A DNA stretch of 15,753 bases from NCBI GenBank assembly GCA_027578815.1, contig JANBTH010000510.1:1-15753 (forward strand). Reading direction: 5' to 3'. A program made the position numbers and the translations under genes. This stretch comes from Coemansia sp. RSA 1804. Its lineage: Eukaryota > Kickxellomycota > Kickxellomycetes > Kickxellales > Kickxellaceae. The notes beneath the pieces are model-generated. The model was not told the DNA's origin and searched no databases. It was given only the letters and a program-made list of their open reading frames with translations. Below, piece by piece: positions 1 to 7,690 of this stretch (positions are counted from its first letter, which is position 1; each line of letters begins with the position of its first letter).

Positions 1-1117
1 TCCTATATGCATCTATTACTGTTTCTGCAATCATTAAGAATTTTATTTCTATTTCTAAACATGCTGAATTGCAACAGCCAACGGCGTATATCGCCTGGTT
101 TTCTATCACCCTTGATGAAGTAAACCACCTTTTTACAATTGGGATTGTTTAGTAATTGGTCGCCATGGTGACAGGAATTGGAGGAAACACGTGCACATTG
201 CAATTGCATCTGCCAATTCTTTTTTATCTGTTATTTTTGTATCTGCTAGTGGTAGCTGCACTTTCCTACATATTCAAGTCTCTCTTTTGGCCATTTTGCT
301 TCTTAGACTCTCCAAACTGAATATGCCTAGCGTCCACTTGTCCATCATACTCAATTACCATCATCGTCATTATGCAACAACTTGCTTTAAACAAGAACAT
401 GGTTATCAGAAAGGGGAAATTTTGAAACAAAGGCCATCGTGACATTGCAAATAAATAAACAAGCAACTATGTCAGAAAATGCACCACATGTAACCCTTTT
501 TGTCTCTGTTTTCCCACTATTGCTGACATATGTTTAGGCACAATGTTAGCCGCGTGTTCGTTCTTTTTGTTGTCATATGTTTGAGCGCTGTTAGACGTTA
601 ACTGTTTTGTCAGTCATGCGCCGCGTACTCTATTTCATTAATTATGCATAAGAAGATAGAGCATCGGGGCCACCATTCTGTTCTAATAGAGTTGCAAAGG
701 CAGCCTATTTGTGTTGCATGTCTCTCGCATCACATCCTCTCTCCATTTTGAAAAGAAGAGCTCTTGTTTTTCTTGTGGCATTATGTATCCATTGCAGTGC
801 GTGATCTGAGGGATAAAACAATTGCCTACGCCACTTTACAAACATCAGCACCTTCCCATCTTTTCTTTAATCAAGAGGGCGTTATTTCTAATGTGCAATG
901 TTTGCCAATTGCTGCCCTCTGTGTCTATTTTCGTGTACTCGCCGTCTGTATTCTCAGCCTCCCCTGGTTTATTTTCTAACCAGGGCGGCAGTCCCCACAC
1001 ATATACGCGTCCATATGTACACGCACGCAAAGTATGACCACCCCTAAACACAAAGTTGCATCCATCTGTTAATTATCTCGTCTGTATTATGCTGGAGATA
1101 GACTATCAAAAAAGTTT
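1..1117. other. Non-coding stretch upstream of the M16 gene; no gene recognised
   Basis: I read this stretch in all six frames and found no protein I recognise. It is AT-rich, with short broken frames. It either lies within a long intron of the M16 gene (the frame at 1166 opens directly at an intron acceptor) or is intergenic DNA in front of a truncated gene. I looked specifically for the HxxEH zinc motif and the conserved N-terminal M16 domain that should precede 1166, and they are not here. The only local structure I can support is an 8-bp inverted repeat at 962-985. No tRNA-like B box was seen. Confidence 0.6.
962..985. repeat. Perfect 8-bp inverted repeat
   Basis: CCCTGGTT at 962-969 and its exact reverse complement AACCAGGG at 978-985 are separated by an 8-base AT-rich loop. 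It lies in non-coding DNA about 180 bases before the M16 reading frame. A couple of perfect 8-bp hairpins with small loops are expected by chance in a window this size, so function is not implied. Confidence 0.5.
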
Positions 1118-1165
1118 TACTAATCACAAGTGAACCCAACAATGCCACACATCACATAATTGTAG
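1118..1165 (+). other. Intron 3' end: branch site and acceptor of the M16 gene
   Basis: TACTAAT at 1118-1124 matches the fungal branch-site consensus, with the branch A at 1123. TTGTAG ends at 1165, 42 bases downstream. The mL41 intron in this window has nearly the same geometry (branch A at 13062, TGTAG ending at 13102, 40 bases). The acceptor's own TAG is an in-frame stop directly before the M16 frame, and the frame behind it starts at a conserved family position without an ATG. Together this makes it a real acceptor and not a gene start. I could not identify the matching donor site in the window. Confidence 0.75.
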
Positions 1166-4100
1166 GTGTACCATGTGGATCAAGACGGGCGTCAGCAGGG
1201 CGTTTTGCTCAGCGAAATGAGCGAGTTCTCGTATAGGGAGCCCTCTGTCCGTTCGCTCTCTCTGCGCCAAATGCTCTACCCGCCGACTTCCACGTACGCA
1301 TGGGAATCTGGTGGCCTGCTACAAGCAATAGAGGCCCTCACAACAAAGGAGGTAAAAGAATATCACGATGAGTTTTACAGCTACCAGAATCTCACTCTGC
1401 TGCTTGTTGGAGCGTATGACAAGCAGCCTGAGGCTATTTTCAAAGCACTCGCTGATCTGGACACCGAAATCAGTGCAGCTCCACCCGTGGCCAAGTATAG
1501 CATGCCTCCGCTTCGTGAGAAAAAGGACAGAAGGCGGTATGACGTTGCGTTTCCTTCCGAGAAATCACAAACAGGCACAATGGGCTTTGCATGGGAAGGC
1601 CCTCTTGACGAGGATGTTGAGACGCATATCGCCCTGGAGATACTTTTAGGTTTCTTGGCAAAGGATCCCGCGTCGCCTCTAAGAAAACGGTTTACAAATC
1701 GAGCGGTGCCGATTGCAGGCGATATCGAGTTTTTGCTCCGACCGTTTATTCCGTCAATGATCGAGCTGAGCTTTGTTGAGGTTCCGTTTACTACGTACAT
1801 CTCGCATGCGGCGGCTGTAGCAGCGTCAGCCAATGCTCTACGGCGAGACAGCCCCGCACTATCCAGCTATCCGTCACCAGTCGACGCCTTTGGCCCCCTG
1901 GATCTTGCAAGGCTCCACGATGACCTGAACAACCTATTTGCACCCAACTATTACCGCAAGCAGTTGATAAGCACCATGACATACATTGTTGAGTTTTGGC
2001 TGTCGAAAAACTGGGACTACCTCCACGATTACATAGCAAAACAGAACTTGTCTGCGGTGGCTGCGTTTTCCAAAGTAGCAATGGACCAGAAAGATCAAAA
2101 GGGAGTCTTGTATATGCTGGCACACGATGCAATGGCATACCACTGTTCAACCGGCGTTGGAGGCAAAGCACAGCCCTCGTTTGCATCTCGTGGTGAGGCG
2201 TTCACTATTCGCCGCAATCTTGAACAAAAAGACTGCACATTCTGGAAAGCGCTGGTGCAGCAGTGGTTTCTGGACAGGCAAATGGTCCACATCGCAATGA
2301 TTCCTGACTCTAAAATGGGAATCCAGCTTGAAGCCGAGCGCAATCTGGCACAGCGAAACCGCATTGAGAGCCTAGCGCCCGAAGAGACGGAAAAGCGCAA
2401 AAGGTGGTTAGAAGAGGCAATAGCATCCACAAAAATCGAGATCCCCCACGAAATTTTGGCTGCTATGCCTCCTATTCCAGATATCTCCAAGATAAAGATG
2501 CCAGAGTTTGCAGGAAGCACATTCAGGCTCTGCAAGCCGCCATTTGCACCATCGCCATTTGGCATTGGGCGGGTCCTTGTTGTTCCGGGCGAGACAGAAA
2601 CCAAGCTTCAAATATCATTTCCATTGACGGGCTTGTCTAGCGATCTCCGGCAATATCTCCCCTTGTTTACGCAACTATTGACTAGTAGTACGGGACTTAT
2701 AATTCCATGTTCGATCATTAGCAAAATGACCCAGTGTGTCTTTCTTCCCGAGCTCAAATCCACAGGAATGCCCTTGACTTACTTGGACAAAGAACAAGTC
2801 GACAGCGCCTTTGGCAGTGCATTCACCGAGTACCAGGCGTGTATAGGCGACTATCTTAGCTGGGGCGATACTGGCGGCTGGCCAGTCGAGATAATGACCC
2901 TATATGGAGCTACACAAAGTGCTGACGTGAACAGTGCTTTCCAAATGCTTGTATTCAAGCTCTTGTTTGGCGACTTTGGCGTTGATGTAATCCTCAAAGC
3001 GGCCAAAAGCCAAGGGAAACATCTGATGCGTTTAAAGGGCACTGGTGCATCCCTGCTCATTGATACGTACCAGTGGCTTCGACTCCCTGGTCCTCTCGAT
3101 GCAAACACTGTTGCGGACAGCAGCTCGTCGAAAAACATTGTCATTGAACGTTCTGCAAGCGAGCCGCTTGGCCGGGCGCTCAATCTTTATTACCAGTCAT
3201 CCCTTATTTCTGCTGTTACCAAATCTTTATCGCTGGCTGTAAAGGGCCATGGCCAGGCTGCAACACAGGCTAACAGAATAAGCGATGCAATCTCGCGAAT
3301 CCGGACATATTTTGCATGCAACATCCTTGGAACTGGCCTTGCACACATAGCACTCCCATACAGCCTGGACAAGGCTGGAGCGCAAGAGCTGATGAGTCTG
3401 CTAGTAAACGAGTGGACCACCTGTAGCACCGCCTGGCAGGATGGCCACCAAAGCGCAGCTGCACCCGACTCCCCCTTCGAGCCTACCGTTCTGTACAACA
3501 CGTGCGGCGAAGCCGATGGCCACCCGCACAAGAAACGGAGGTCGGCTGCTGATCCTGGCGTTAGCGAGTCTGCCGCGTCTGGCCCTCCCAGCAGGCGGCT
3601 CGGAAGCTGCGAGTTTGTTCAGTTGGATGAGCCCCTGGGCATCCACCTGACACTTGCGGACCTTCCTACCTCATATGTTGGGATCCAGATCCCACTCACG
3701 CTGGAGCATGGTGTGTATGATACAGGCGTGGTGTCCCTTGAACAGCAGTTGGAAAGTCTGCCAGAGATGGACGTTTGGGCGCTAACCATGCTCACAACAA
3801 TATTCAACCGCTCTGAGGGTCTGGTAAAGAATGCCGTCCGTGGGCGCGGCTATGCGTATGGTGTTGGCATCCACCCACGGCCAACAGATGGACATCTCGC
3901 TGTGTACATAAGCCATTCAAGCGACCCCCAGAAAGCACTTGAGGCATTCTGGGAGGTTATCGAGCTTCTCAAGTCGGATGACGAGTGGAGTAAGGCTATC
4001 AATGAGTTTCAGCTCAATGCAGCACGGTCCATTGTCCTTTTCAGAACATATAACAACGCAGCGCAGGCTATTGCTCTTGAGGATGCGCGCTGGTTATTCA

Positions 4101-4369
4101 ATGGCTACGACGGACTCGACGAGCGCATTCTCTGGGTTCGCAGACATGTGGAGAAAGTGACAGTCTCGGATCTACGACGTGTGTTTCAAAGGCACTTTGT
4201 TCCAATAGTCACAAAGAACCCGCGCGTAAAGCCACTTTACTTGGTGGCTATCCCGCAATATCTAGCAAATGGCGATCGAGACCCGATGCTCAAGCTCAAA
4301 CAGAACCAGTATGGAATCGCGATGAAGCACATAGACTTTGCTTTCCTCGATCCAGTAGTCAAAATTTAG
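1166..4369 (+). CDS. M16-family (pitrilysin-type) metalloprotease, 5'-incomplete; Sdd3/YOL098C-like
   Basis: This is the last large exon (1067 codons) of an insulinase/pitrilysin-family protease of the single-chain type related to yeast Sdd3 (YOL098C). Its first residues, VYHVDQDGRQQGVLLSEM, match the end of the catalytic domain in this family. Glu17, in the SEM motif, sits where the third zinc ligand is expected. The rest covers the inactive M16 domains. Residues about 825-1050 form the C-terminal domain. A Ser/Ala/Pro-rich insert with a KKRR basic cluster (789-792) lies just before it and is probably a linker. The HxxEH motif, which carries the other two zinc ligands and the catalytic Glu and normally lies about 75 residues earlier, is missing. 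The frame opens at an intron acceptor, so the 5' exon(s) must be more than 1.1 kb upstream or have been lost. The first ATG in frame is at 1217, but starting there would remove the zinc-ligand Glu. The stop is TAG at 4367-4369. No signal peptide can be judged. Family assignment is firm; the exact orthologue is less so. Confidence 0.82.
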   Translation: MYHVDQDGRQQGVLLSEMSEFSYREPSVRSLSLRQMLYPPTSTYAWESGGLLQAIEALTTKEVKEYHDEFYSYQNLTLLLVGAYDKQPEAIFKALADLDTEISAAPPVAKYSMPPLREKKDRRRYDVAFPSEKSQTGTMGFAWEGPLDEDVETHIALEILLGFLAKDPASPLRKRFTNRAVPIAGDIEFLLRPFIPSMIELSFVEVPFTTYISHAAAVAASANALRRDSPALSSYPSPVDAFGPLDLARLHDDLNNLFAPNYYRKQLISTMTYIVEFWLSKNWDYLHDYIAKQNLSAVAAFSKVAMDQKDQKGVLYMLAHDAMAYHCSTGVGGKAQPSFASRGEAFTIRRNLEQKDCTFWKALVQQWFLDRQMVHIAMIPDSKMGIQLEAERNLAQRNRIESLAPEETEKRKRWLEEAIASTKIEIPHEILAAMPPIPDISKIKMPEFAGSTFRLCKPPFAPSPFGIGRVLVVPGETETKLQISFPLTGLSSDLRQYLPLFTQLLTSSTGLIIPCSIISKMTQCVFLPELKSTGMPLTYLDKEQVDSAFGSAFTEYQACIGDYLSWGDTGGWPVEIMTLYGATQSADVNSAFQMLVFKLLFGDFGVDVILKAAKSQGKHLMRLKGTGASLLIDTYQWLRLPGPLDANTVADSSSSKNIVIERSASEPLGRALNLYYQSSLISAVTKSLSLAVKGHGQAATQANRISDAISRIRTYFACNILGTGLAHIALPYSLDKAGAQELMSLLVNEWTTCSTAWQDGHQSAAAPDSPFEPTVLYNTCGEADGHPHKKRRSAADPGVSESAASGPPSRRLGSCEFVQLDEPLGIHLTLADLPTSYVGIQIPLTLEHGVYDTGVVSLEQQLESLPEMDVWALTMLTTIFNRSEGLVKNAVRGRGYAYGVGIHPRPTDGHLAVYISHSSDPQKALEAFWEVIELLKSDDEWSKAINEFQLNAARSIVLFRTYNNAAQAIALEDARWLFNGYDGLDERILWVRRHVEKVTVSDLRRVFQRHFVPIVTKNPRVKPLYLVAIPQYLANGDRDPMLKLKQNQYGIAMKHIDFAFLDPVVKI

Positions 4370-4465
4370 ACTGGCTATCGTTTTCTTTTTTCTTTTTCAT
4401 TCGTTGCTCTTACATGTTGTAGTTTTAGTTTCAGTTGTTAGGAGGTGTTTCTTCAACTGTTCTGC

Positions 4466-4492
4466 ATGAGGGAGTTGGCCGACCACCCATAG
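4466..4492 (+). other. Possible upstream ORF in the NRK1 leader
   Basis: An ATG followed by seven sense codons and TAG lies in the 240-bp gap between the M16 gene and NRK1, ending 117 bases before the NRK1 ATG. If the NRK1 transcript begins upstream of 4466, this 8-residue uORF could reduce initiation at the main start. The transcription start is unknown, and an ATG in a 240-bp gap is not unusual by chance. The rest of the gap is T-rich on the + strand just after the M16 stop, which fits a 3' end. Confidence 0.2.
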
Positions 4493-4609
4493 TAGCGCCG
4501 GCAAATAAATCAGCTTCATCATCATCAGTCTCACCATCGTCGTTGTTTGTGTTTGTAATCTTTCGGCGCTTGCTGCGTTTATTTTCTATCCATATCTGCG
4601 CTTGTAACA

Positions 4610-5440
4610 ATGAGCATTGTATTTGGGCTTTCTGGACCCTCGTGCTCGGGGAAAACAACGGTCGCCCTGAATCTGCTGAAGCTCTTCCCTCGAACAGTAA
4701 TAATACACCAAGATGACTTTTACAAGCCAAATAGCCAGATCCCAGTGAACGAAGCTTTAGGGCTTGAGGATTGGGACTGTCCGGCCTCATTTGACATGGA
4801 CATGATAGTTGAGGAGATCCGTGTGCTGCGAAAGCGGCTCTGCAACATGGCTGCGGATGGTAGCACCGATGGTTTCAATGCTATCCGGTCGAGCTTTGCA
4901 TCGCAATGGGCTAACCCTCCTGACGATGTTGACAAGGTGGTAGATGGGGATGTTCTGGAGTCGCTGAAAACCAAGATTTTACACACACTGCAAATCGAGT
5001 CTCTAGATAAAACCCCCTTTTCGCTGGTTCTTGTGGACGGGATCTTGCTTTTCCATGACAGCAAACCAAACGCCACAGATATCAATGCTGGGTTTGACGC
5101 GGGTTTATTTTTATATGCACAATATGGTACACTAAAGCAACGACGTGAGGCACGGAGCGGCTATGCAACAAAAGAAGGTATTTGGACTGATCCGCCTGGA
5201 TACTTTGACAGTATCGTCTGGCCAAATTTCATAAAGTACCACAAGCGGTTTATTCACGAGCATCCACAGGTCCTCGGAAATGGTATAAACACAGCCAAAG
5301 CTGGTGCTGATGGATATACTGTTGAATCTCCGCACAACGCTTCCCATATTGCTGTTTGCTCTTCTGAAGTGCCAGTGGCTAGTACTCTACAAATAGCCGT
5401 GCAGATGCTGCTTGAGAGCTGGGCTGACAAGAATAGCTAA
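4610..5440 (+). CDS. NRK1: Nicotinamide riboside kinase (Nrk1-type)
   Basis: Predicted to phosphorylate nicotinamide riboside to NMN with ATP, feeding NAD+ salvage in the cytosol. The 276-residue protein is a P-loop kinase of the NRK/uridine-kinase fold. The Walker A loop GPSCSGKTT is at residues 9-17. QDDFYKP (34-40) carries the predicted catalytic Asp35, equivalent to Asp36 of human NRK1. EDWDCPASFD (53-62) supplies the substrate-binding Asp56, and LVDGILLF (141-148) is the Walker B-like strand. The basic lid QRREARSGY (177-185) is followed by DPPGYFD (194-200), a family signature. It is longer than human NRK1 (199 aa) and nearer yeast Nrk1 (240 aa), because of a spacer at about 80-135 and a longer C-terminus. 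The ATG has A at -3 and immediately precedes the Rossmann strand, so the start is secure. The gene follows the M16 gene on the same strand and is convergent with the EngB gene, 134 bp away. No intron is needed. Confidence 0.9.
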   Translation: MSIVFGLSGPSCSGKTTVALNLLKLFPRTVIIHQDDFYKPNSQIPVNEALGLEDWDCPASFDMDMIVEEIRVLRKRLCNMAADGSTDGFNAIRSSFASQWANPPDDVDKVVDGDVLESLKTKILHTLQIESLDKTPFSLVLVDGILLFHDSKPNATDINAGFDAGLFLYAQYGTLKQRREARSGYATKEGIWTDPPGYFDSIVWPNFIKYHKRFIHEHPQVLGNGINTAKAGADGYTVESPHNASHIAVCSSEVPVASTLQIAVQMLLESWADKNS

Positions 5441-5574
5441 TTGGTGTATCATGATGTGTTTCCTTTCACTCAGAGACCGTTGAAAATTCTGCAGTTCGAT
5501 ATCACAAAGCCCATCTTGCTAAAAATAATTATCTTTCGTTGTCATTTAATACATGCAAACAAGCACCCCCCAAG

Positions 5575-6435
5575 TCATTCCAACACTATACCACACACAC
5601 GCAGAATCTCGTCTTGCAAAACGTCTATCCCAGTCTTTGTCTTGACACTGCACCACAGCACACAGGGCTGGATGACAGACGGTGCAATCTTTTTTGCACT
5701 TTTCACAAGCACGTCGCTTGTTTCGGACAGCTCGACATGCTTTAGCTTGTCTATCTTTGTAAGCACAAGCTGGACTGGAACGCGGTTCCTTTCTGCAATC
5801 TCAAGAAAGCTGCAATCGGTCTGTTTTAGCTCCCCAATCTTGGCTTCAATCAAAAGGAACACCCGGCGAAGAGAACTTCGTGCTGATAGGTACTCAACTA
5901 TGAACGCACCCCAGTCATCTCGGCTACGATAGCCATATCCGGGCATATCTACAACGCTAATGGCTGCCGGATGTATTCGCGACGATAGGCGGAAGAAATT
6001 CAAAGCAGACGTATGTCCAGGTTTTTTAGATGTCTTTACCAGTGGCGCGGATCTTAGTACGGCCCCAATTAACGAGGACTTTCCTACATTTGATCTGCCA
6101 GCAAATGCGATCTCTGGACTGTTGATCGACTCGTAATGTATGGGCTTCGTGGCAGAGATAAGGAACTTGGCATCCCGTTGGTCAAAGTATCTTGATCCAA
6201 GGCTGTCAGATTTAATGGTAGACAATGTTGTACCGCTGTTTGCTTTTGATATTGATGTTTCGGGCAGATGAGTGCGTGATATATTGCGGGAGTAGCTACG
6301 TATGCCAACTATACTTCCTGCCAGATGGACAGGTGTATTTTGCTTATTGCCGGGAGCAAAGACTAGCAAGTGCTTTAAACCGGGACATTGAAAGGCATGG
6401 ATTTGGGGCACGCATTTGATCCCTGGTACCCGCAT
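5575..6435 (-). CDS. MRX8: EngB/YihA-family GTPase, probably mitochondrial (Mrx8/GTPBP8-like)
   Basis: A 286-residue GTPase of the TrmE-Era-EngA-EngB group. Bacterial EngB assists large ribosomal subunit assembly; the fungal and animal relatives (yeast Mrx8/YDR336W, human GTPBP8) are mitochondrial, so a role in mitoribosome assembly is the likely job. G1 is GRSNVGKS (113-120), the G2 Thr lies in KKPGHTSALNFF (137-148), G3 is DMPG (163-166), G4 is TKID (226-229), and G5 is the weaker CSVKTKTG near the C-terminus. The about 105-residue N-terminal extension is rich in Arg, Ser and Lys with few acidic residues (for example RSYSRNISR at 46-54), as expected of a mitochondrial presequence. The EngB segment usually LLIDAR reads LLIEAK (194-199), a mild divergence. 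The start chosen is the first ATG, at 6435; the frame is open a few codons further upstream but only through non-ATG codons. The divergent neighbour is the trehalose gene, 1.26 kb away. Confidence 0.88.
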   Translation of the reverse strand: MRVPGIKCVPQIHAFQCPGLKHLLVFAPGNKQNTPVHLAGSIVGIRSYSRNISRTHLPETSISKANSGTTLSTIKSDSLGSRYFDQRDAKFLISATKPIHYESINSPEIAFAGRSNVGKSSLIGAVLRSAPLVKTSKKPGHTSALNFFRLSSRIHPAAISVVDMPGYGYRSRDDWGAFIVEYLSARSSLRRVFLLIEAKIGELKQTDCSFLEIAERNRVPVQLVLTKIDKLKHVELSETSDVLVKSAKKIAPSVIQPCVLWCSVKTKTGIDVLQDEILRVCGIVLE

Positions 6436-6502
6436 TTGTAGTATGGCCAGTGAGACCAAACAGTATAAGATAATAAAGTTACAAATGAGAAGAAAGACAG
6501 TG

Positions 6503-6524
6503 GGTGGTATGTGTACATGCCACC
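6503..6524. repeat. 22-base near-perfect palindrome near the EngB start
   Basis: GGTGGTATGT (6503-6512) pairs with ACATGCCACC (6515-6524) around a 2-base centre. All ten positions pair if one G-U wobble is allowed, which is a single mismatch at the DNA level. Its edge lies 68 bases upstream of the EngB ATG. The nearly absent loop suits a dimeric protein-binding site better than an RNA hairpin. Function is inferred only. Confidence 0.45.
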
Positions 6525-6678
6525 ATTCTGCTAATGTGAAATAGTGACAATATTACCCTTCTGATTGGTACTGACTGATAATGATGAATGATGTATGGGG
6601 TCGGGGTCGCTTTTTCAAGTTCTGAAGCCCTAGGATTTGTTCCAGCAAAAACAACTATTACAAAAAAATCCAGATAAA

Positions 6679-6731
6679 CCTAAATTGTGCGTACACAAGG
6701 CAGACCCTCGTATTCTGCCACCAACTTTAGG
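6679..6731. repeat. Three-stem inverted-repeat cluster (cloverleaf-like)
   Basis: An outer stem, CCTAAA (6679-6684) with TTTAGG (6726-6731), encloses two adjacent hairpins. The first is TTGTG (6685-6689), loop CGTA, CACAA (6694-6698). The second is GGCAGA (6699-6704), a 9-base loop, TCTGCC (6714-6719). All stems are perfect Watson-Crick and abut each other, leaving only six unpaired bases (6720-6725) before the closing strand. This can fold as a three-way junction of 53 nt. It is not a tRNA: arm sizes are wrong and no A/B boxes are present. It lies about 1 kb upstream of the trehalose gene. Confidence 0.45.
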
Positions 6732-7599
6732 CGATTCTTGTTTTTGTAGCTTGGAAGGATGTGGCACTAGATGCTCGGATGTTTGGCCTGCTACCACAGT
6801 TGTGAAGCGTCCATCTGATATGTTAATATTCTTAGCCAGATAAGAAATAGAATCAAAGCTGCATTTCATTGTCAAGTAAAATCGGCAGATTAAATAACAA
6901 TAGACAACAGAAGATAGTTGCATAGTTATTTCGTGTTTGAAGCATATCAAGCATATTAGATTGCTATCCAGCACCACCAGTCACACACAACAGACAGATT
7001 ACACCACAGCCCTCACAACTTGTCTGCAAACCATAGATAACGAAAAGAGCAGTAGCAGCCGGAAAGGGAACATGTGCGCGTGAACACCGTGATGTCTGCC
7101 TGGGAAAGGGGAGGCGTAATCCTCATTTCTCCGACTCTGTTTTCCTTCTTTTTTGCATCTGTCAGTGACCATAAATGAAATAAGCCAGCTGTTGTTCTGC
7201 TCTATTATGCCACTCATTCTTTGATCATGCAATTCCGTTGTCGCTGCATGTCTGCCTACAGATATTTCATTTTATGCCGCCCTAAACCACAACTTGCTGA
7301 AATTTGCTTCCAGCCAAACGCCTTCTTTTTCCCCCATTCTCACAGTGTGGCATCTGCTTCAAAGGCTTATATATTCTACAACCCAGGACTTTTACAATAT
7401 TCTTTGCTGCTGGATCTTCCTTGTCTCCCCTCTCTCTTTTTTTTTACTCCGATATCCTGGACTAGGCTGGCGTTGTCGTTGCTTTTTTTCTTCTTCCTTT
7501 GTTTCTACTTCAATTTTCATATTACAGCACACTGTCACTCTTCCATGCTGCTTTCTTTCTTCGCCTTGAAGAGATATTTTGTATACATTCCTGCTTGGT

Positions 7600-7605
7600 T
7601 ATATA
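7600..7605 (+). promoter_or_regulatory. Candidate TATA box of the trehalose-synthase gene
   Basis: TATATA lies 86 bases upstream of the ATG at 7691, after the C/T-rich promoter tract. This is a plausible TATA position for a fungal gene. Another TATATA-containing site lies near 7369. No transcription start evidence is available. Confidence 0.3.
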
Positions 7606-7690
7606 GTGTAGGGTATTCCTACCAGGTCTTATAAACCGCTCGCATTGCTACTATCTCAAGTATTATCCACACGGGATAGTTGGTTTGACG

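Larger units (their letters stand above)
6436..7690. other. Divergent intergenic region between the EngB and trehalose-synthase genes
   Basis: This 1.26 kb stretch should hold the promoters and leaders of both flanking genes. It contains a 22-base near-palindrome at 6503-6524, a three-stem inverted-repeat cluster at 6679-6731, and a long C/T-rich tract at about 7420-7560 on the coding strand of the trehalose gene, typical of fungal promoters. TATA-like sequences occur, the nearest at 7600-7605. Open frames of 60-137 codons here have low-complexity or pyrimidine-driven composition and no recognisable domain. I saw no tRNA or snRNA. Confidence 0.6.

Noticed and set aside
3..152. Open stretch on the + strand from the window edge (49 residues) that ends with a Glu codon before a possible GTAAAC donor at 119, in phase with the M16 acceptor
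   Set aside because: The residues do not resemble the segment that precedes VYHVD in M16 proteins and no HxxEH is present. An open stretch of 150 bases at a window edge is unremarkable.
657..675. GAGCAT preceded by CAT, read as a possible HxxEH zinc motif
   Set aside because: The spacing is H-x-x-x-E-H, one residue too long, and the surrounding frame does not match the M16 N-terminal domain.
669..684. GCCACCATTCTG shared by 669-680 and the 6519-6530 area
   Set aside because: Several 12-base matches are expected by chance within 15.7 kb. No longer repeat surrounds them, so there is no evidence of a dispersed element.
6630..6977. 115-codon frame on the minus strand in the EngB/trehalose intergenic region
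   Set aside because: No recognisable domain, Cys- and AT-driven composition, and an overlapping open frame on the other strand. It is probably chance.
7107..7431. AGGGG (7107-7111) and CCCCT (7427-7431) as stress response elements for the trehalose gene
   Set aside because: About two or three such 5-mers are expected by chance on both strands of 1.26 kb, and Msn2/4-type control is not established for an unknown fungal lineage.
7221..7634. 137-codon frame on the + strand before the trehalose gene
   Set aside because: It is Phe/Leu/Ser-rich because it translates the C/T-rich promoter tract, it has no domain, and it first opens from a non-ATG codon.
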